Positions 51,013-59,770 of a stretch of 64,000 bases of DNA are shown here, piece by piece. This DNA is from Actinoplanes xinjiangensis. Lineage in GTDB: Bacteria; Actinomycetota; Actinomycetes; Mycobacteriales; Micromonosporaceae. How positions within the stretch are numbered: position 1 is the first letter of the stretch; each line of letters opens with the position of its first letter. The position numbers and the translations under genes are program-made. The stretch is from assembly GCF_003148685.1 (NCBI RefSeq), contig NZ_QGGR01000038.1, positions 18,695-82,694 on the forward strand, written 5' to 3'. The notes under the pieces were generated by a model. The model worked only from the letters and a program-made list of their open reading frames with translations. It did no database searches and was not told the origin of the DNA.

Positions 51013-54000
51013 GGCGGCCGGACAACCGGACCTTCGGCGGCATGCGGCGCGTCGGGGCGTACACGATGGGCCTGGTGTTGATCGCGGCCTCGCTCTCGAT
51101 CAACCCGCAGCCCGCGCTGGCCGCGCAACCCATCGGTTTCCCGGCCTTCGGTAATGCGGGATCGATCCCGGCGCCGCCGGTCGGCTACTCGACCGGTGAC
51201 ACGATGCGCGCCATCTACGACGCCGAGTCGGGCGGCACCGACTTCTGGATGGACCGGCTGCTGGCCCGCACCGGCAACGACCCGGCCGGCACCTGGCTGA
51301 TGACCCGCGGCCGGGCCGCGTTCATGAACACCCACACCCCGTCGGTGATCGGCTTCGGCGGCAACGCCGCCTACTGGGACAACATCTCCAGCCAGAACGC
51401 CTACGCGATCACCGCGTCCACCGGCACCTTCACCGAGCAGGCCGGGCAACGCCGGCAGACCCCCAGCCACTGGCGCAGCGTGCACACCGGCGGCACGGTC
51501 CGGCTCGACGTCACGAAGTTCATCACCGACAACAACGTCCTGGTCACCAACGTCGCCGTGGTCAACAACGGCAGCGCGCCGACCACCCTGACGCTGAACG
51601 CCACGTCGCCCTACGCGACGACCGTCAGCGGCACCGAGCTGACCGGCACCCGGGCCGTCAAGAACAACCTGACGACCCTCTCCCCGCGGTTCTCCGGTGA
51701 CGGGTTCACCGCCGCCAACGGGGCGCTGAGCCGATCGGTGACGGTCGCCGCCGGGCAGGCCGTCACCGTCAAGGTGCAGCTGGGCTGGGTCGCCACCGAG
51801 ATCCCGGCGTCGCGCACCGAGTACGACGCCTACCGCACCCGGACCCCGGCCGACGCGTTCGCCACCCACGTCCGCACCTACAACCGGTGGTGGGCCGACA
51901 ACGTGCCCTACATCGACGTTCCGGACGCGGCGATCAAGAAGAACATCTACTACCGCTGGTGGCTGATGCGCTTCAACCACCTCGACGCCGACATCCCGGG
52001 GCAGGACTTCCAGTTCCCGCAGTCGATCGAGGGCGTCACCGGCTACAACAACGCGATCGCGCTCACCCAGCCGATGCACATCGACGACCTCAAGTATCTG
52101 CGCGGCGCGGAATACTCCTACGGTCCGTACCTGGCGGTCGGCCAGTACTCGGCGAACGGCCGGTTCGTCGACAACCCCGGCGACCCGGAGAACTGGTCCA
52201 ACTCGTACACCCAGTACATCGCCGAGGCGGCCTGGCGGGCCTATCAGATCCACGGCGGTCAGCCGGCCATGCTGACCAACTTCGCCCGCTACGCCGAGGG
52301 CGACGCCAAGGGGCAGCTCGCCACCTACGACACCAACAACAACGGCGTCATCGAGTACGACTGGGGCGCCATGACCGGCAACGACGCCGACGCCGTGTCG
52401 TTCCACTGGCGCGCCGGCAACCTCGACCGCGCCGAGACCGCCTACGTGTGGAGCGCCGCCAACGCCGCCCGTGACGCCTACACGCTGCTGGGCAACACGG
52501 CCAAGGCCACCGAGATGCAGACCCTCGCCGACCGGATCCGCAACGGCGTGATCAACACCCTGTGGAACCCGGACCGGCGGCTGCTGGAACACAAGCACGT
52601 CGCGACGAACACGCACGTGCCGTGGAAGGAGATCAACAACTACTACCCGTACGCGGTCGGGCTGATGCCGAACACCGCGCAGTACCGGGAGGCGTTGCGC
52701 CTGTTCGCCGACGCCGGCCAGTACCCGATCTTCCCGTTCTACACCGCCAACCAGGTCGACAAGGCGGCCGCCGCGGCCGCCGGCAACCCGGGCAGCAACA
52801 ACTTCTCCACGATCAACTCCACGGTGCAGTTCCGGCTCTACTCGTCGGTGCTGCGCAACTACCCCAACACGTGGATGAACACCGACGACTACAAGAAGCT
52901 GCTCTACTGGAACGCCTGGGCACAGTACGTCGGCGGCGACACCAACTGGCCGGACGCCAACGAGTTCTGGGCCGACTGGAACGGCAGCGCCATCACGTAC
53001 CGGTCGTGGATCCACCACAACATCCTCGGCAGCAGCAACTGGACGATCATCGAGGACGTCGCCGGACTCCGGCCCCGCAACGACGCGCAGATCCAGGTGT
53101 CGCCGATCAACATCGGCTGGAGCCACTTCGCGGTCAACAACCTGCGTTACCGCAACGCCGACCTGTCGATCGTCTGGGACGACCCGGCCGACGGCGTGAC
53201 CCGGTATCCCGGGGTGCCGCAGGGCTACTCGATCTACCTCAACGGTACGCGCGTCGCGACGCTCAACCAGCTCGTGCCGTTCACGTACAACCCGGCGACC
53301 GGAGCCGTCACCACGACCGGGACGGTCGCGTTCAGCACGGCGTTCGCGTCACTGCAGGCACCGCAGAACGTGGTGCAGAGCGGCGCCCGCGTGGTCGACG
53401 TCTTCGCCAAGGCGGGCGTCGACCTCACCTCCACCCGGCCCAACCTGGCCGCGGGGGCCACCGCGTCGGCGTCGTACACCACCTCGGGCACCTCCGTGGC
53501 CGGCGCCGTCGACGGGCTGCCCACCAACGCGCCACTGTGGGGCAGCTTCGGCAGCACCAACGCCACCGACTGGTACGAGCTCAACTTCGGCAGCACCGCA
53601 CGGACCGTCGACGAGGCATGGCTCTACTTCCGCAACGACCGGGCCGGCAACCGGTACCGTCCGCCCGCCGGTTACACCGTCCAATACTGGAACGGCAGCG
53701 CCTGGGTCAACGCGGCAGCGCAGGTCAGGACACCGGGCACCGCACAGTCCAACTTCAACAAGGTCACGTTCACGGCGGTCAGCACGACGCGGCTGCGGGT
53801 CCAGTTCACCCAGCCGTCCGGCAGCGCCAGAACCGGACTGACCGAGATCAAGCTGTACGGCCAGGGCACCGTACCGCCGGATCCCCGCCCCAACCTGGCC
53901 CCGTCGGCGACAGCGGGCGCGTCGTACACCTCGTCGTGGGAGAGCGTCGCCGCCATCAACGACGGCATCGACCCCCCCTCGTCGAACGACACCGCCAATC

Positions 54001-54314
54001 CGCGCTGGGGCACCTGGCCCAACCAGGGCGAGCAGTGGGCCGAGCTGACCTGGCCCGCGGCGCAGAATCTGCGATCGGCCCAGGTGTACTTCTTCGACGA
54101 CAACCAGGGCATCGACCTGCCCGCGTCGTGGAAGCTGCAGTACTGGAACGGCACCGCCTACGTCGACGTGCCCGCGGCGAGCGGCTATCCCGTCGTCGCC
54201 GGCCAGTACAACACCGTCACCTTCGGGCCGGTCGCCACCACCCGGCTACGCGTCGCCCTCACCAGCGGCGCGGCCTCCGTCGGGCTCCTGGAGGTGAAGG
54301 CCTTCGCCTCGTGA
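51009..54314 (+). CDS. Large secreted (alpha/alpha)6-barrel glycoside hydrolase with two C-terminal binding domains
   Basis: 1101 residues from the ATG at 51009 (ATGA overlap with GH43). After the signal peptide come a beta-rich N-terminal domain (~40-290), then an (alpha/alpha)6 catalytic region (~295-790) with WWADNVPYIDVPDAAIKKNIYYRWWLMRFNHL, WSNSYTQYIAEAAWRAYQ and WHHNILGSSNW-like (IHHNILGSSNW) segments as in GH63/mannosylglycerate-hydrolase-like clans. A first discoidin-like domain (~815-960) and a second (~965-1101), the latter homologous to the end of the GH43 protein, follow. The exact GH family and bond are uncertain; the operon suggests arabinoside or related plant glycans. Confidence 0.8.
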   Translation: MRRPDNRTFGGMRRVGAYTMGLVLIAASLSINPQPALAAQPIGFPAFGNAGSIPAPPVGYSTGDTMRAIYDAESGGTDFWMDRLLARTGNDPAGTWLMTRGRAAFMNTHTPSVIGFGGNAAYWDNISSQNAYAITASTGTFTEQAGQRRQTPSHWRSVHTGGTVRLDVTKFITDNNVLVTNVAVVNNGSAPTTLTLNATSPYATTVSGTELTGTRAVKNNLTTLSPRFSGDGFTAANGALSRSVTVAAGQAVTVKVQLGWVATEIPASRTEYDAYRTRTPADAFATHVRTYNRWWADNVPYIDVPDAAIKKNIYYRWWLMRFNHLDADIPGQDFQFPQSIEGVTGYNNAIALTQPMHIDDLKYLRGAEYSYGPYLAVGQYSANGRFVDNPGDPENWSNSYTQYIAEAAWRAYQIHGGQPAMLTNFARYAEGDAKGQLATYDTNNNGVIEYDWGAMTGNDADAVSFHWRAGNLDRAETAYVWSAANAARDAYTLLGNTAKATEMQTLADRIRNGVINTLWNPDRRLLEHKHVATNTHVPWKEINNYYPYAVGLMPNTAQYREALRLFADAGQYPIFPFYTANQVDKAAAAAAGNPGSNNFSTINSTVQFRLYSSVLRNYPNTWMNTDDYKKLLYWNAWAQYVGGDTNWPDANEFWADWNGSAITYRSWIHHNILGSSNWTIIEDVAGLRPRNDAQIQVSPINIGWSHFAVNNLRYRNADLSIVWDDPADGVTRYPGVPQGYSIYLNGTRVATLNQLVPFTYNPATGAVTTTGTVAFSTAFASLQAPQNVVQSGARVVDVFAKAGVDLTSTRPNLAAGATASASYTTSGTSVAGAVDGLPTNAPLWGSFGSTNATDWYELNFGSTARTVDEAWLYFRNDRAGNRYRPPAGYTVQYWNGSAWVNAAAQVRTPGTAQSNFNKVTFTAVSTTRLRVQFTQPSGSARTGLTEIKLYGQGTVPPDPRPNLAPSATAGASYTSSWESVAAINDGIDPPSSNDTANPRWGTWPNQGEQWAELTWPAAQNLRSAQVYFFDDNQGIDLPASWKLQYWNGTAYVDVPAASGYPVVAGQYNTVTFGPVATTRLRVALTSGAASVGLLEVKAFAS

Positions 54315-54331
54315 CGAACCGGTGAGGGGAT

Positions 54332-54362
54332 CGGTGGCCGCCCGCGATCCGGGCGGCCACCG
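54332..54362 (+). terminator. Terminator hairpin of the arabinoside operon
   Basis: CGGTGGCCGCCC (54332-54343) pairs perfectly with GGGCGGCCACCG (54351-54362), 17 bp after the last stop. No U-tract. Confidence 0.8.
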
Positions 54363-54405
54363 GCTTCCGGCCGGCGACGGCGACGTGAAAACACACCCGG
54401 GAATA

Positions 54406-54436
54406 ATCTTCCTCAGAAGTTGATTCCACGGAAGAT
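54406..54436 (+). promoter_or_regulatory. ATCTTCC/GGAAGAT repeat upstream of the SnoaL-like gene
   Basis: ATCTTCC (54406-54412) is mirrored by GGAAGAT (54430-54436), with an inner TTCC-AC-GGAA. The same ATCTTCC words occur twice upstream of the MarR gene at 55476-55497, so one regulator probably binds both places. The region is AT-rich for this DNA. Confidence 0.65.
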
Positions 54437-54506
54437 AAATGGTTGGCTGGGCTGCGCCGGCCCGCCGGGCACCCCGTCCCCGTTGGAACTCTGAGGAGCA
54501 ACCACC

Positions 54507-54899
54507 ATGACCAGCGCGAACATCGACATCGCCCGCACCTACTTCGCAGCCGTGCAGACCGGGGACATGGCGACCCTCGGTGAACTCCTCGACGAGGCGA
54601 TCGTCTGGCACCAGCCCGGTGCCAACCGGTTCTCCGGGGACCGCAAGGGTCGCGACGCCGTCTTCCAGATGCTCGGCGGCATGATGGAGACCAGCCGGGG
54701 CACGTTCGCCATCGACGAGGTCCGCACCCTGATGGCCAACGGTGATCTGGTCGCCGCCACCATTCACTTCGGTGCCCGTCGTGACGACGCGTCGATGAGC
54801 ATGGACGGCGTCGACCTCCTGCGCATCACCGCCGGCAGGATCACCGAGATGTGGCTGTTCTCCGGTGACCAGGCCGCCGAGGACGCCTTCTGGGGCTGA
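54507..54899 (+). CDS. SnoaL/NTF2-like protein
   Basis: 130 residues from the ATG at 54507 (GAGGAG upstream). A single NTF2-like alpha+beta barrel: IARTYFAAVQTGDMATLGELLDEAIVWHQPG at the start, then GRDAVFQMLGGMMETSRGTF and RITAGRITEMWLFSGDQ. SnoaL-like proteins isomerise or hydrolyse small molecules or only bind them. It is convergent with a MarR gene that shares its promoter motif, so it is a likely target of that regulator. Confidence 0.88.
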   Translation: MTSANIDIARTYFAAVQTGDMATLGELLDEAIVWHQPGANRFSGDRKGRDAVFQMLGGMMETSRGTFAIDEVRTLMANGDLVAATIHFGARRDDASMSMDGVDLLRITAGRITEMWLFSGDQAAEDAFWG

Positions 54900-54983
54900 C
54901 GCCGCCATCGTCCGGGGCCTTTGCGGCCCCGGACGGGAAGCCTCCCGGGGGTCAGTCCACCGCCACTGCGCGGCCGTCGCGGC

Positions 54984-55469
54984 TCAGGAGGCGGCCCGGT
55001 CCCGCCCGGGCGTACGCCCGGTGGCCTTCCGCTCCAGGTCCAGCGCCCGTCCGGCCGCCCGCAGCGTGCTCAGCACCGCCGTGACGTCGTGCACCGCCTG
55101 CTCGGAGATCACCGAGCCGATCCGCAGCTCCAGCTCCTCCTCGAAGACCTCCAGTGCCCGTTGTGCCACCGTGCGCCCCTCGGCCGTCAACTCGACCACC
55201 GACGAGCGGCGGTCGTTCGGATTGGCCCGCCGCTCACACAGGCCCGCCGCCTCCAGGCGGTCGACCACCTTACTCGTGCCGCCGACCGTGATCGAGAACT
55301 CCTCCGCGATGTCCTGGATCCGCGGTCCCGGCCGGCGCAACAGCAGGTGCAGCACCTCGAACGAGGTCAGCGGCAGTCCCACCTCGGCTCGCAGCCGCGC
55401 CTCGACGCCGCCCCACAGCTCGATCTCCAACGAGACCAGCTCCCGGTACAGCCGCTTCAGATCAGCCAT
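54984..55469 (-). CDS. MarR-family transcriptional regulator
   Basis: 161 residues from the ATG at 55469 (a GTG at 55472 is possible). The winged helix (~45-110) reads LHLLLRRPGPRIQDIAEEFSITVGGTSKVVDRLEAAGLCERRANPNDRRSSVVELTAEG. It likely represses itself through ATCTTCC repeats at 55476-55497 and the SnoaL-like gene through the matching repeat at 54406. The ligand is unknown. Confidence 0.9.
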   Translation of the reverse strand: MADLKRLYRELVSLEIELWGGVEARLRAEVGLPLTSFEVLHLLLRRPGPRIQDIAEEFSITVGGTSKVVDRLEAAGLCERRANPNDRRSSVVELTAEGRTVAQRALEVFEEELELRIGSVISEQAVHDVTAVLSTLRAAGRALDLERKATGRTPGRDRAAS

Positions 55470-55475
55470 CACTCA

Positions 55476-55497
55476 TCTTCCGAAGAATCATCTTCCT
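55476..55497. promoter_or_regulatory. Operator repeats at the MarR promoter
   Basis: TCTTCCGAAGA (55476-55486) is a perfect 11-bp palindrome; ATCTTCC recurs at 55490-55496 and TCC-TTGG-A spacing continues to GGATGAT. Overlap with the 5' end of the MarR gene fits autorepression. Confidence 0.65.
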
Positions 55498-55551
55498 TGG
55501 ATGATTGATCGTAGGTCACCGGAACGGCGGGGTGGACCAGAGCGGTCCCGA

Positions 55552-55579
55552 CCTATTACCTTACGCGTACGGTAATAGG
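55552..55579 (+). promoter_or_regulatory. 28-bp palindromic operator of the ABC exporter/importer operon
   Basis: CCTATTACC (55552-55560) and GGTAATAGG (55571-55579) are perfect 9-bp arms around TTACGCGTAC, whose inner TACGCGTA is also palindromic; only one base pair of 14 breaks symmetry. It ends 2 bp before the ribosome-binding site of the first ABC gene. The TTACC/GGTAA style fits TetR-family operators, and a TetR gene lies at the other end of the operon (58943). Confidence 0.85.
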
Positions 55580-55595
55580 CGGGGGAGTGATCGGC

Positions 55596-57230
55596 ATGAC
55601 CATCGGGCAACTGTTGCGGCCACACGTCACCGGGTTCGTGATCGTCGCGGCACTACAGGTGGCCGGGGCACTCGCCGGCCTGGCGCCGCTGCTCGCGGTG
55701 GCCGAGGTGGGGCGGGTGCTGCTGGCGCCCGGCCCGGTGGAGGGCGGCCACCTCGCGACGGTCGTGTTCCTCGGCGCCGCCGGGCTGCTGCTGCGGCTGC
55801 TGCTCACCGCGGCGTCGGCCGGCCTCGGGCACCTGCTCGACGGGCGGGTCCAGCTCACCCTGCGCAGAGAGCTCGCCGCAGCCCTGGGCCGTGCGCCGCT
55901 CGGCTGGCTCGACCACCGGCGCACCGGCGAACTGGCGAAGGTCGTCGGCGACGACGTGACGGCCGTGCACCCGTTCATCGCGCACGCCCCGGGTGAACTG
56001 ACCGCGGCGTTCGCCGTGCCGCTGGTGTCGCTGATCTACCTGCTGACCGTCGACTGGCGGCTCACCCTGATCACCCTGGTCCCGGTGGTGGCGGCGATCG
56101 CGCTCGTCCCGCTGCTGATGACCTCCGGCCGTACCCGCGAACAGAAGGCCTTCGACGCGGCCCTGGGCCGCATCGCCGACACCAGCGTGGAATACGTCCG
56201 CGGCATCGCCGTCGTCAAGGCGTTCGGCGGAGCCGACCACGCCCATCGCCGTTTCCTCACCGCCGCCGACGACTTCGTCGACATCTTCACCCGATGGGTA
56301 CGCGGCGTGTCCGCCGTCGCGGCCGGGATGCAGCTGGCGCTGTCTGCGCCGTTCGTGCTGCTCGCCGTGCTGACCGGTGGCACCGCGCTGATCACCTCCG
56401 GCCACCTCGCCCCGCCCGATCTGCTGGCGTTCCTCCTGCTCGGTCTCGGCCTGACCGCCCCGGTGGCGGCTCTGGGGCACGGCTTCGACGACCTGCAGGC
56501 CGCCGGCCGGGCGGTCGGCCGGATCCGCGACGTGCTCGCCGTCGAACCGCTGCCCGAACCGGCGCACCCGGTCGTCCCGGACGGTGACCGCCTCGAATGG
56601 CGCGGTGTGCGGTTCGCCTACGACGGGCGCGAGGTGCTGCGCGGCGTCGACCTGACCGTGGAACCGGGCACCATCACCGCACTGACCGGGCCGTCCGGCA
56701 GCGGCAAGTCGACGCTGGTGCGGCTGCTGCCACGGTTCTTCGACCCGGACGCCGGTTCGATCCTCCTCGGCGGTGTGGACCTGCGCGACATCGGCGGGCG
56801 GGAGCTGCACCGGCGGATCTCCTTCGTGTTCCAGGACGTGCGCCTGCTGCGTACCTCGGTGGCCGACAACATCTCCCTCGCCGTGCCGGAAGCCGACCGC
56901 GACGCGGTGATCCGTGCGGCGAAGCTCGCGCACATCCACGACCGCATCCTGGAGCTGCCGCGCGGCTACGACACGGTCCTCGGCGAGGAGGCCGAACTCT
57001 CCGGCGGTGAGGCGCAGCGGATCGCACTGGCCCGTGCTTTGGCAGCGCGGACACCGATCCTGGTGCTCGACGAGGCGACCGCGTTCGCCGACCCCCAGAC
57101 CGACCGGGCGGTACGCCGGACGCTGGCCACCCTGCGCGACCGGACGGTGCTGGTGATCGCGCACCGGCCGGAGACCCTCGCCGGCGCCGACACCGTGGTG
57201 ACGCTGCGCGACGGGGTGATCGTCCGATGA
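55596..57230 (+). CDS. ABC transporter, fused membrane and ATPase domains (IrtA/IrtB-like, first half)
   Basis: 544 residues from the ATG at 55596 (GGGGGAG at 55581-55587). A six-helix type IV transmembrane domain (~1-300) precedes a nucleotide-binding domain with Walker A GPSGSGKST, signature LSGGEAQR and Walker B ILVLDEAT. Divergence from its partner and the 4-bp coding overlap point to an obligate heterodimer. Closest recalled pattern is the siderophore-handling IrtAB/YbtPQ group, but no siderophore genes are adjacent, so import or export cannot be settled. Confidence 0.87.
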   Translation: MTIGQLLRPHVTGFVIVAALQVAGALAGLAPLLAVAEVGRVLLAPGPVEGGHLATVVFLGAAGLLLRLLLTAASAGLGHLLDGRVQLTLRRELAAALGRAPLGWLDHRRTGELAKVVGDDVTAVHPFIAHAPGELTAAFAVPLVSLIYLLTVDWRLTLITLVPVVAAIALVPLLMTSGRTREQKAFDAALGRIADTSVEYVRGIAVVKAFGGADHAHRRFLTAADDFVDIFTRWVRGVSAVAAGMQLALSAPFVLLAVLTGGTALITSGHLAPPDLLAFLLLGLGLTAPVAALGHGFDDLQAAGRAVGRIRDVLAVEPLPEPAHPVVPDGDRLEWRGVRFAYDGREVLRGVDLTVEPGTITALTGPSGSGKSTLVRLLPRFFDPDAGSILLGGVDLRDIGGRELHRRISFVFQDVRLLRTSVADNISLAVPEADRDAVIRAAKLAHIHDRILELPRGYDTVLGEEAELSGGEAQRIALARALAARTPILVLDEATAFADPQTDRAVRRTLATLRDRTVLVIAHRPETLAGADTVVTLRDGVIVR

Positions 57231-58954
57231 TCCGGACCCTGCTGCGCGTGCTCGGCCACGAGTACGCCGTGCCGATGCGCCGCACCGTTGTCCTGATGGT
57301 GCTCACCGCCGTCGCCGAGGGCCTGCTCTACGCCCTGCTCGTGCCGCTGTTGCGGGCGCTGCTGGGCGGTACACCGGCGGACGCCCGGCCGTGGCTGATC
57401 GCGTTCGCCGTGGCGGTCGCCGGTTACGCCCTGCTGCGCTACCGCAGTGACCTGGCCGGTATGCGGGTCGGTACCACGATGCTGCGCGGCATGTACCACC
57501 GTCTCGGCCGGCACCTGGCCCGGCTGCCGATCGCCTGGTTCACCGGCGCGCGGGTCGGCGAGGTGTCCTCGATGGCCGGCCGCGGACTGCTCGCCGCGAT
57601 GGGGGTGGCCGCCCATCTGATGGCGCCGTTCGTGGCCGCCTGCGTCACCCCGCTGACGATCGTCGTGGTGATCACCGTCGTCGACTGGCGGCTGGGGCTG
57701 ACCGCGCTGGTCGCGGCACCGCTCGTGGTGGCCGTCCACGTGGTGACCGCGCGGTCGGCCGCCGCCGCCGACACCGCCCACGCCGGGCGGGCCGACGAGG
57801 CGGCCGCCCGGGTCGTCGAATTCGTGCAGGCCCAGCCGGTCCTGCGGGCCGGCGGCCGGGACGGTTTCGAGCCGCTCGACCGGGCGCTGCGGGAGGTCGA
57901 GCGGGCGTCGCGCCGCCGGACCCTGTCGGTGCTGCCGGGCGCGGTCGGCCTGGCCGTGACCGTGCAGTTCGTCTTCACCGCCGTGCTGGCCCTCGGCGTC
58001 GCCCTCGCGGTGGGCGGCGGCCCGCACCGGACCGGCGCGGCGGCGGCCGGCAGCGATGGGCTCGTGACCGCCGCGGAACTGCTGGTGATCCTGGTGCTCG
58101 CCGCCCGCGCCGCCGACCCGCTGCTGTCACTCTCGGACATCGGTGGCAAACTCCGCGCCGCCCGCGGCGAATGGGACCGCCTCGACCGCCTGCTGCGCAC
58201 CGCACCCCTGCCCGAACCGGCGAACCCGGTCCGCCCCGCCCGCCACGACCTGGAGTTCGACGCGGTGACCTCCCGTGACGGCGACCGCATCGTCCTGGAC
58301 GGGGTGTCGCTGACCGTGCCGCAGGGGCGGCGACTCGCCGTGGTCGGCCCGTCCGGCGCCGGCAAGTCCACGCTGCTGCGCCTGCAGGCCAGGTTCGCCG
58401 ACGTGGACGGGGGCGCGATCCGGGTCGGCGGCGCCGACGTCCGCGACATGGACCCGGCCGACCTGACCGCCCGCATCGCGATCGTCTTCCAGGACGTCTA
58501 CCTCTTCGACGCCACGATCGAGGAGAACGTGCGGCTCGGCCGCCCCACCGCCACCGACGAGGAGGTACGGGCCGCCGCCACCGCCGCGAGACTGGACGAG
58601 GTCGTCGACCGGCTGCCCGACGGCTGGTTGACGATCGTGGGGGAGGGCGGCACGCTGCTGTCCGGCGGCGAGCGCCAGCGGGTCTCGATCGCGCGGGCCC
58701 TGCTCAAGGACGCACCGATCGTGCTCCTCGACGAGGTGACGTCGGCGCTCGACCCGGACAACGAGGCGGCCGTCCATGCCGGCATCGACCGGTTGATGTC
58801 CGGCCGTACCGTCATCATGGTCGCCCACCGGATGCGGACCGTGCGCCGGGCCGACCGGGTGGTCTTCCTCGACGGCGGGCGGATCACCGAGCAGGGCACC
58901 CCCGACGAGCTGCTGCGTCTCGGCGGCCGGTACGCCGCGTTCTCAGGGGAGTAG
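57227..58954 (+). CDS. ABC transporter, fused membrane and ATPase domains (second half)
   Basis: 575 residues; its ATG overlaps the previous TGA as ATGA. The transmembrane domain (~1-335) has a short Gly-rich insertion (GGGPHRTGAAAAGSDG) between helices 5 and 6. The ATPase domain has GPSGAGKST, LSGGERQR and IVLLDEVTSAL. Here the Walker B is followed by the usual Glu, and both halves keep all catalytic motifs. The 3' end overlaps the convergent TetR gene by 12 bp. Confidence 0.87.
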   Translation: MIRTLLRVLGHEYAVPMRRTVVLMVLTAVAEGLLYALLVPLLRALLGGTPADARPWLIAFAVAVAGYALLRYRSDLAGMRVGTTMLRGMYHRLGRHLARLPIAWFTGARVGEVSSMAGRGLLAAMGVAAHLMAPFVAACVTPLTIVVVITVVDWRLGLTALVAAPLVVAVHVVTARSAAAADTAHAGRADEAAARVVEFVQAQPVLRAGGRDGFEPLDRALREVERASRRRTLSVLPGAVGLAVTVQFVFTAVLALGVALAVGGGPHRTGAAAAGSDGLVTAAELLVILVLAARAADPLLSLSDIGGKLRAARGEWDRLDRLLRTAPLPEPANPVRPARHDLEFDAVTSRDGDRIVLDGVSLTVPQGRRLAVVGPSGAGKSTLLRLQARFADVDGGAIRVGGADVRDMDPADLTARIAIVFQDVYLFDATIEENVRLGRPTATDEEVRAAATAARLDEVVDRLPDGWLTIVGEGGTLLSGGERQRVSIARALLKDAPIVLLDEVTSALDPDNEAAVHAGIDRLMSGRTVIMVAHRMRTVRRADRVVFLDGGRITEQGTPDELLRLGGRYAAFSGE

Positions 58955-59599
58955 CCCGTCGACGATCGCCGTCAGCGCCCGCCGGTGGGTGTCGCGGGCG
59001 TTGAGTTCGGCCCAGCGCCCGGCCAGCGACGCCAGCCGCGGATGGTCGTCGGCGGTCAGCCCGGCGACGACCCCGTCCTGGTGGGCCGCACCGGCCCGGG
59101 CGCGGCGGCGACCCCCGGTCACCCGGATGATCAGGTCGCCGACGATGTAGAACCAGATAGTCCGGTACACGTAGAACGCCTCGTCCTCGGTGAGCCCGCA
59201 GTCGGCGGCCGCGCCCACCATCACCTCGACGATCCACAACGCCGACGGCCCGATCAGGTCGTCGCCGGTCAGCACCTCGACGATCCACGGCCGCTCCGCC
59301 AGCAACTCGTAGAGCAGCACCGACGCGGCCACCAGCCGGTCCCGCGGCTCGGCCGGCAGGTCCGGCCGCGGCATCGTCCGGGCCTGCGACTCCAGCACCC
59401 GTACCAGCAGCTCGTCCTTGTCGCGGACATGGTGGTAGAGCGCCATCGGCGTACTGCCCAGCTCGGTCGCCAACCGCCGCATCGACAGCTTCTCCGGGCC
59501 CTCGGCCACCAGCACGCGCTCCGCCGCGGCGATGATCGCCGCCAGCGACAGGCGGGGCGGACGGCCGACGCCCCGTGGGCGGGACACCTCTGCGGACAT
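58943..59599 (-). CDS. TetR-family regulator with tetracycline-repressor-like C-terminal domain
   Basis: 218 residues from the ATG at 59599. The helix-turn-helix (~22-65) reads LAAIIAAAERVLVAEGPEKLSMRRLATELGSTPMALYHHVRDKDELLVR, and the C-terminal part resembles TetR_C domains. It is convergent with and overlaps the ABC operon, and is the natural candidate to bind the 28-bp palindrome at 55552, although two other TetR genes exist in the window. The gap 59600-59770 has no recognised gene. Confidence 0.88.
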   Translation of the reverse strand: MSAEVSRPRGVGRPPRLSLAAIIAAAERVLVAEGPEKLSMRRLATELGSTPMALYHHVRDKDELLVRVLESQARTMPRPDLPAEPRDRLVAASVLLYELLAERPWIVEVLTGDDLIGPSALWIVEVMVGAAADCGLTEDEAFYVYRTIWFYIVGDLIIRVTGGRRRARAGAAHQDGVVAGLTADDHPRLASLAGRWAELNARDTHRRALTAIVDGLLP

Positions 59600-59770
59600 G
59601 TCCCCATCCTTCCCGACCGGCCCACCGGTGTGGTGCGGTGTACCGATGGCCGATCCGGCCGCGACACCTGGGGAACGTCGTGACCGGCGAGGAGCCTAGC
59701 CGCAGTTGTCCTGGCACGAGTCCGGGGCCCTCGACGACGTCGAACGACGGATCGGGTGGACCTTCGATCT

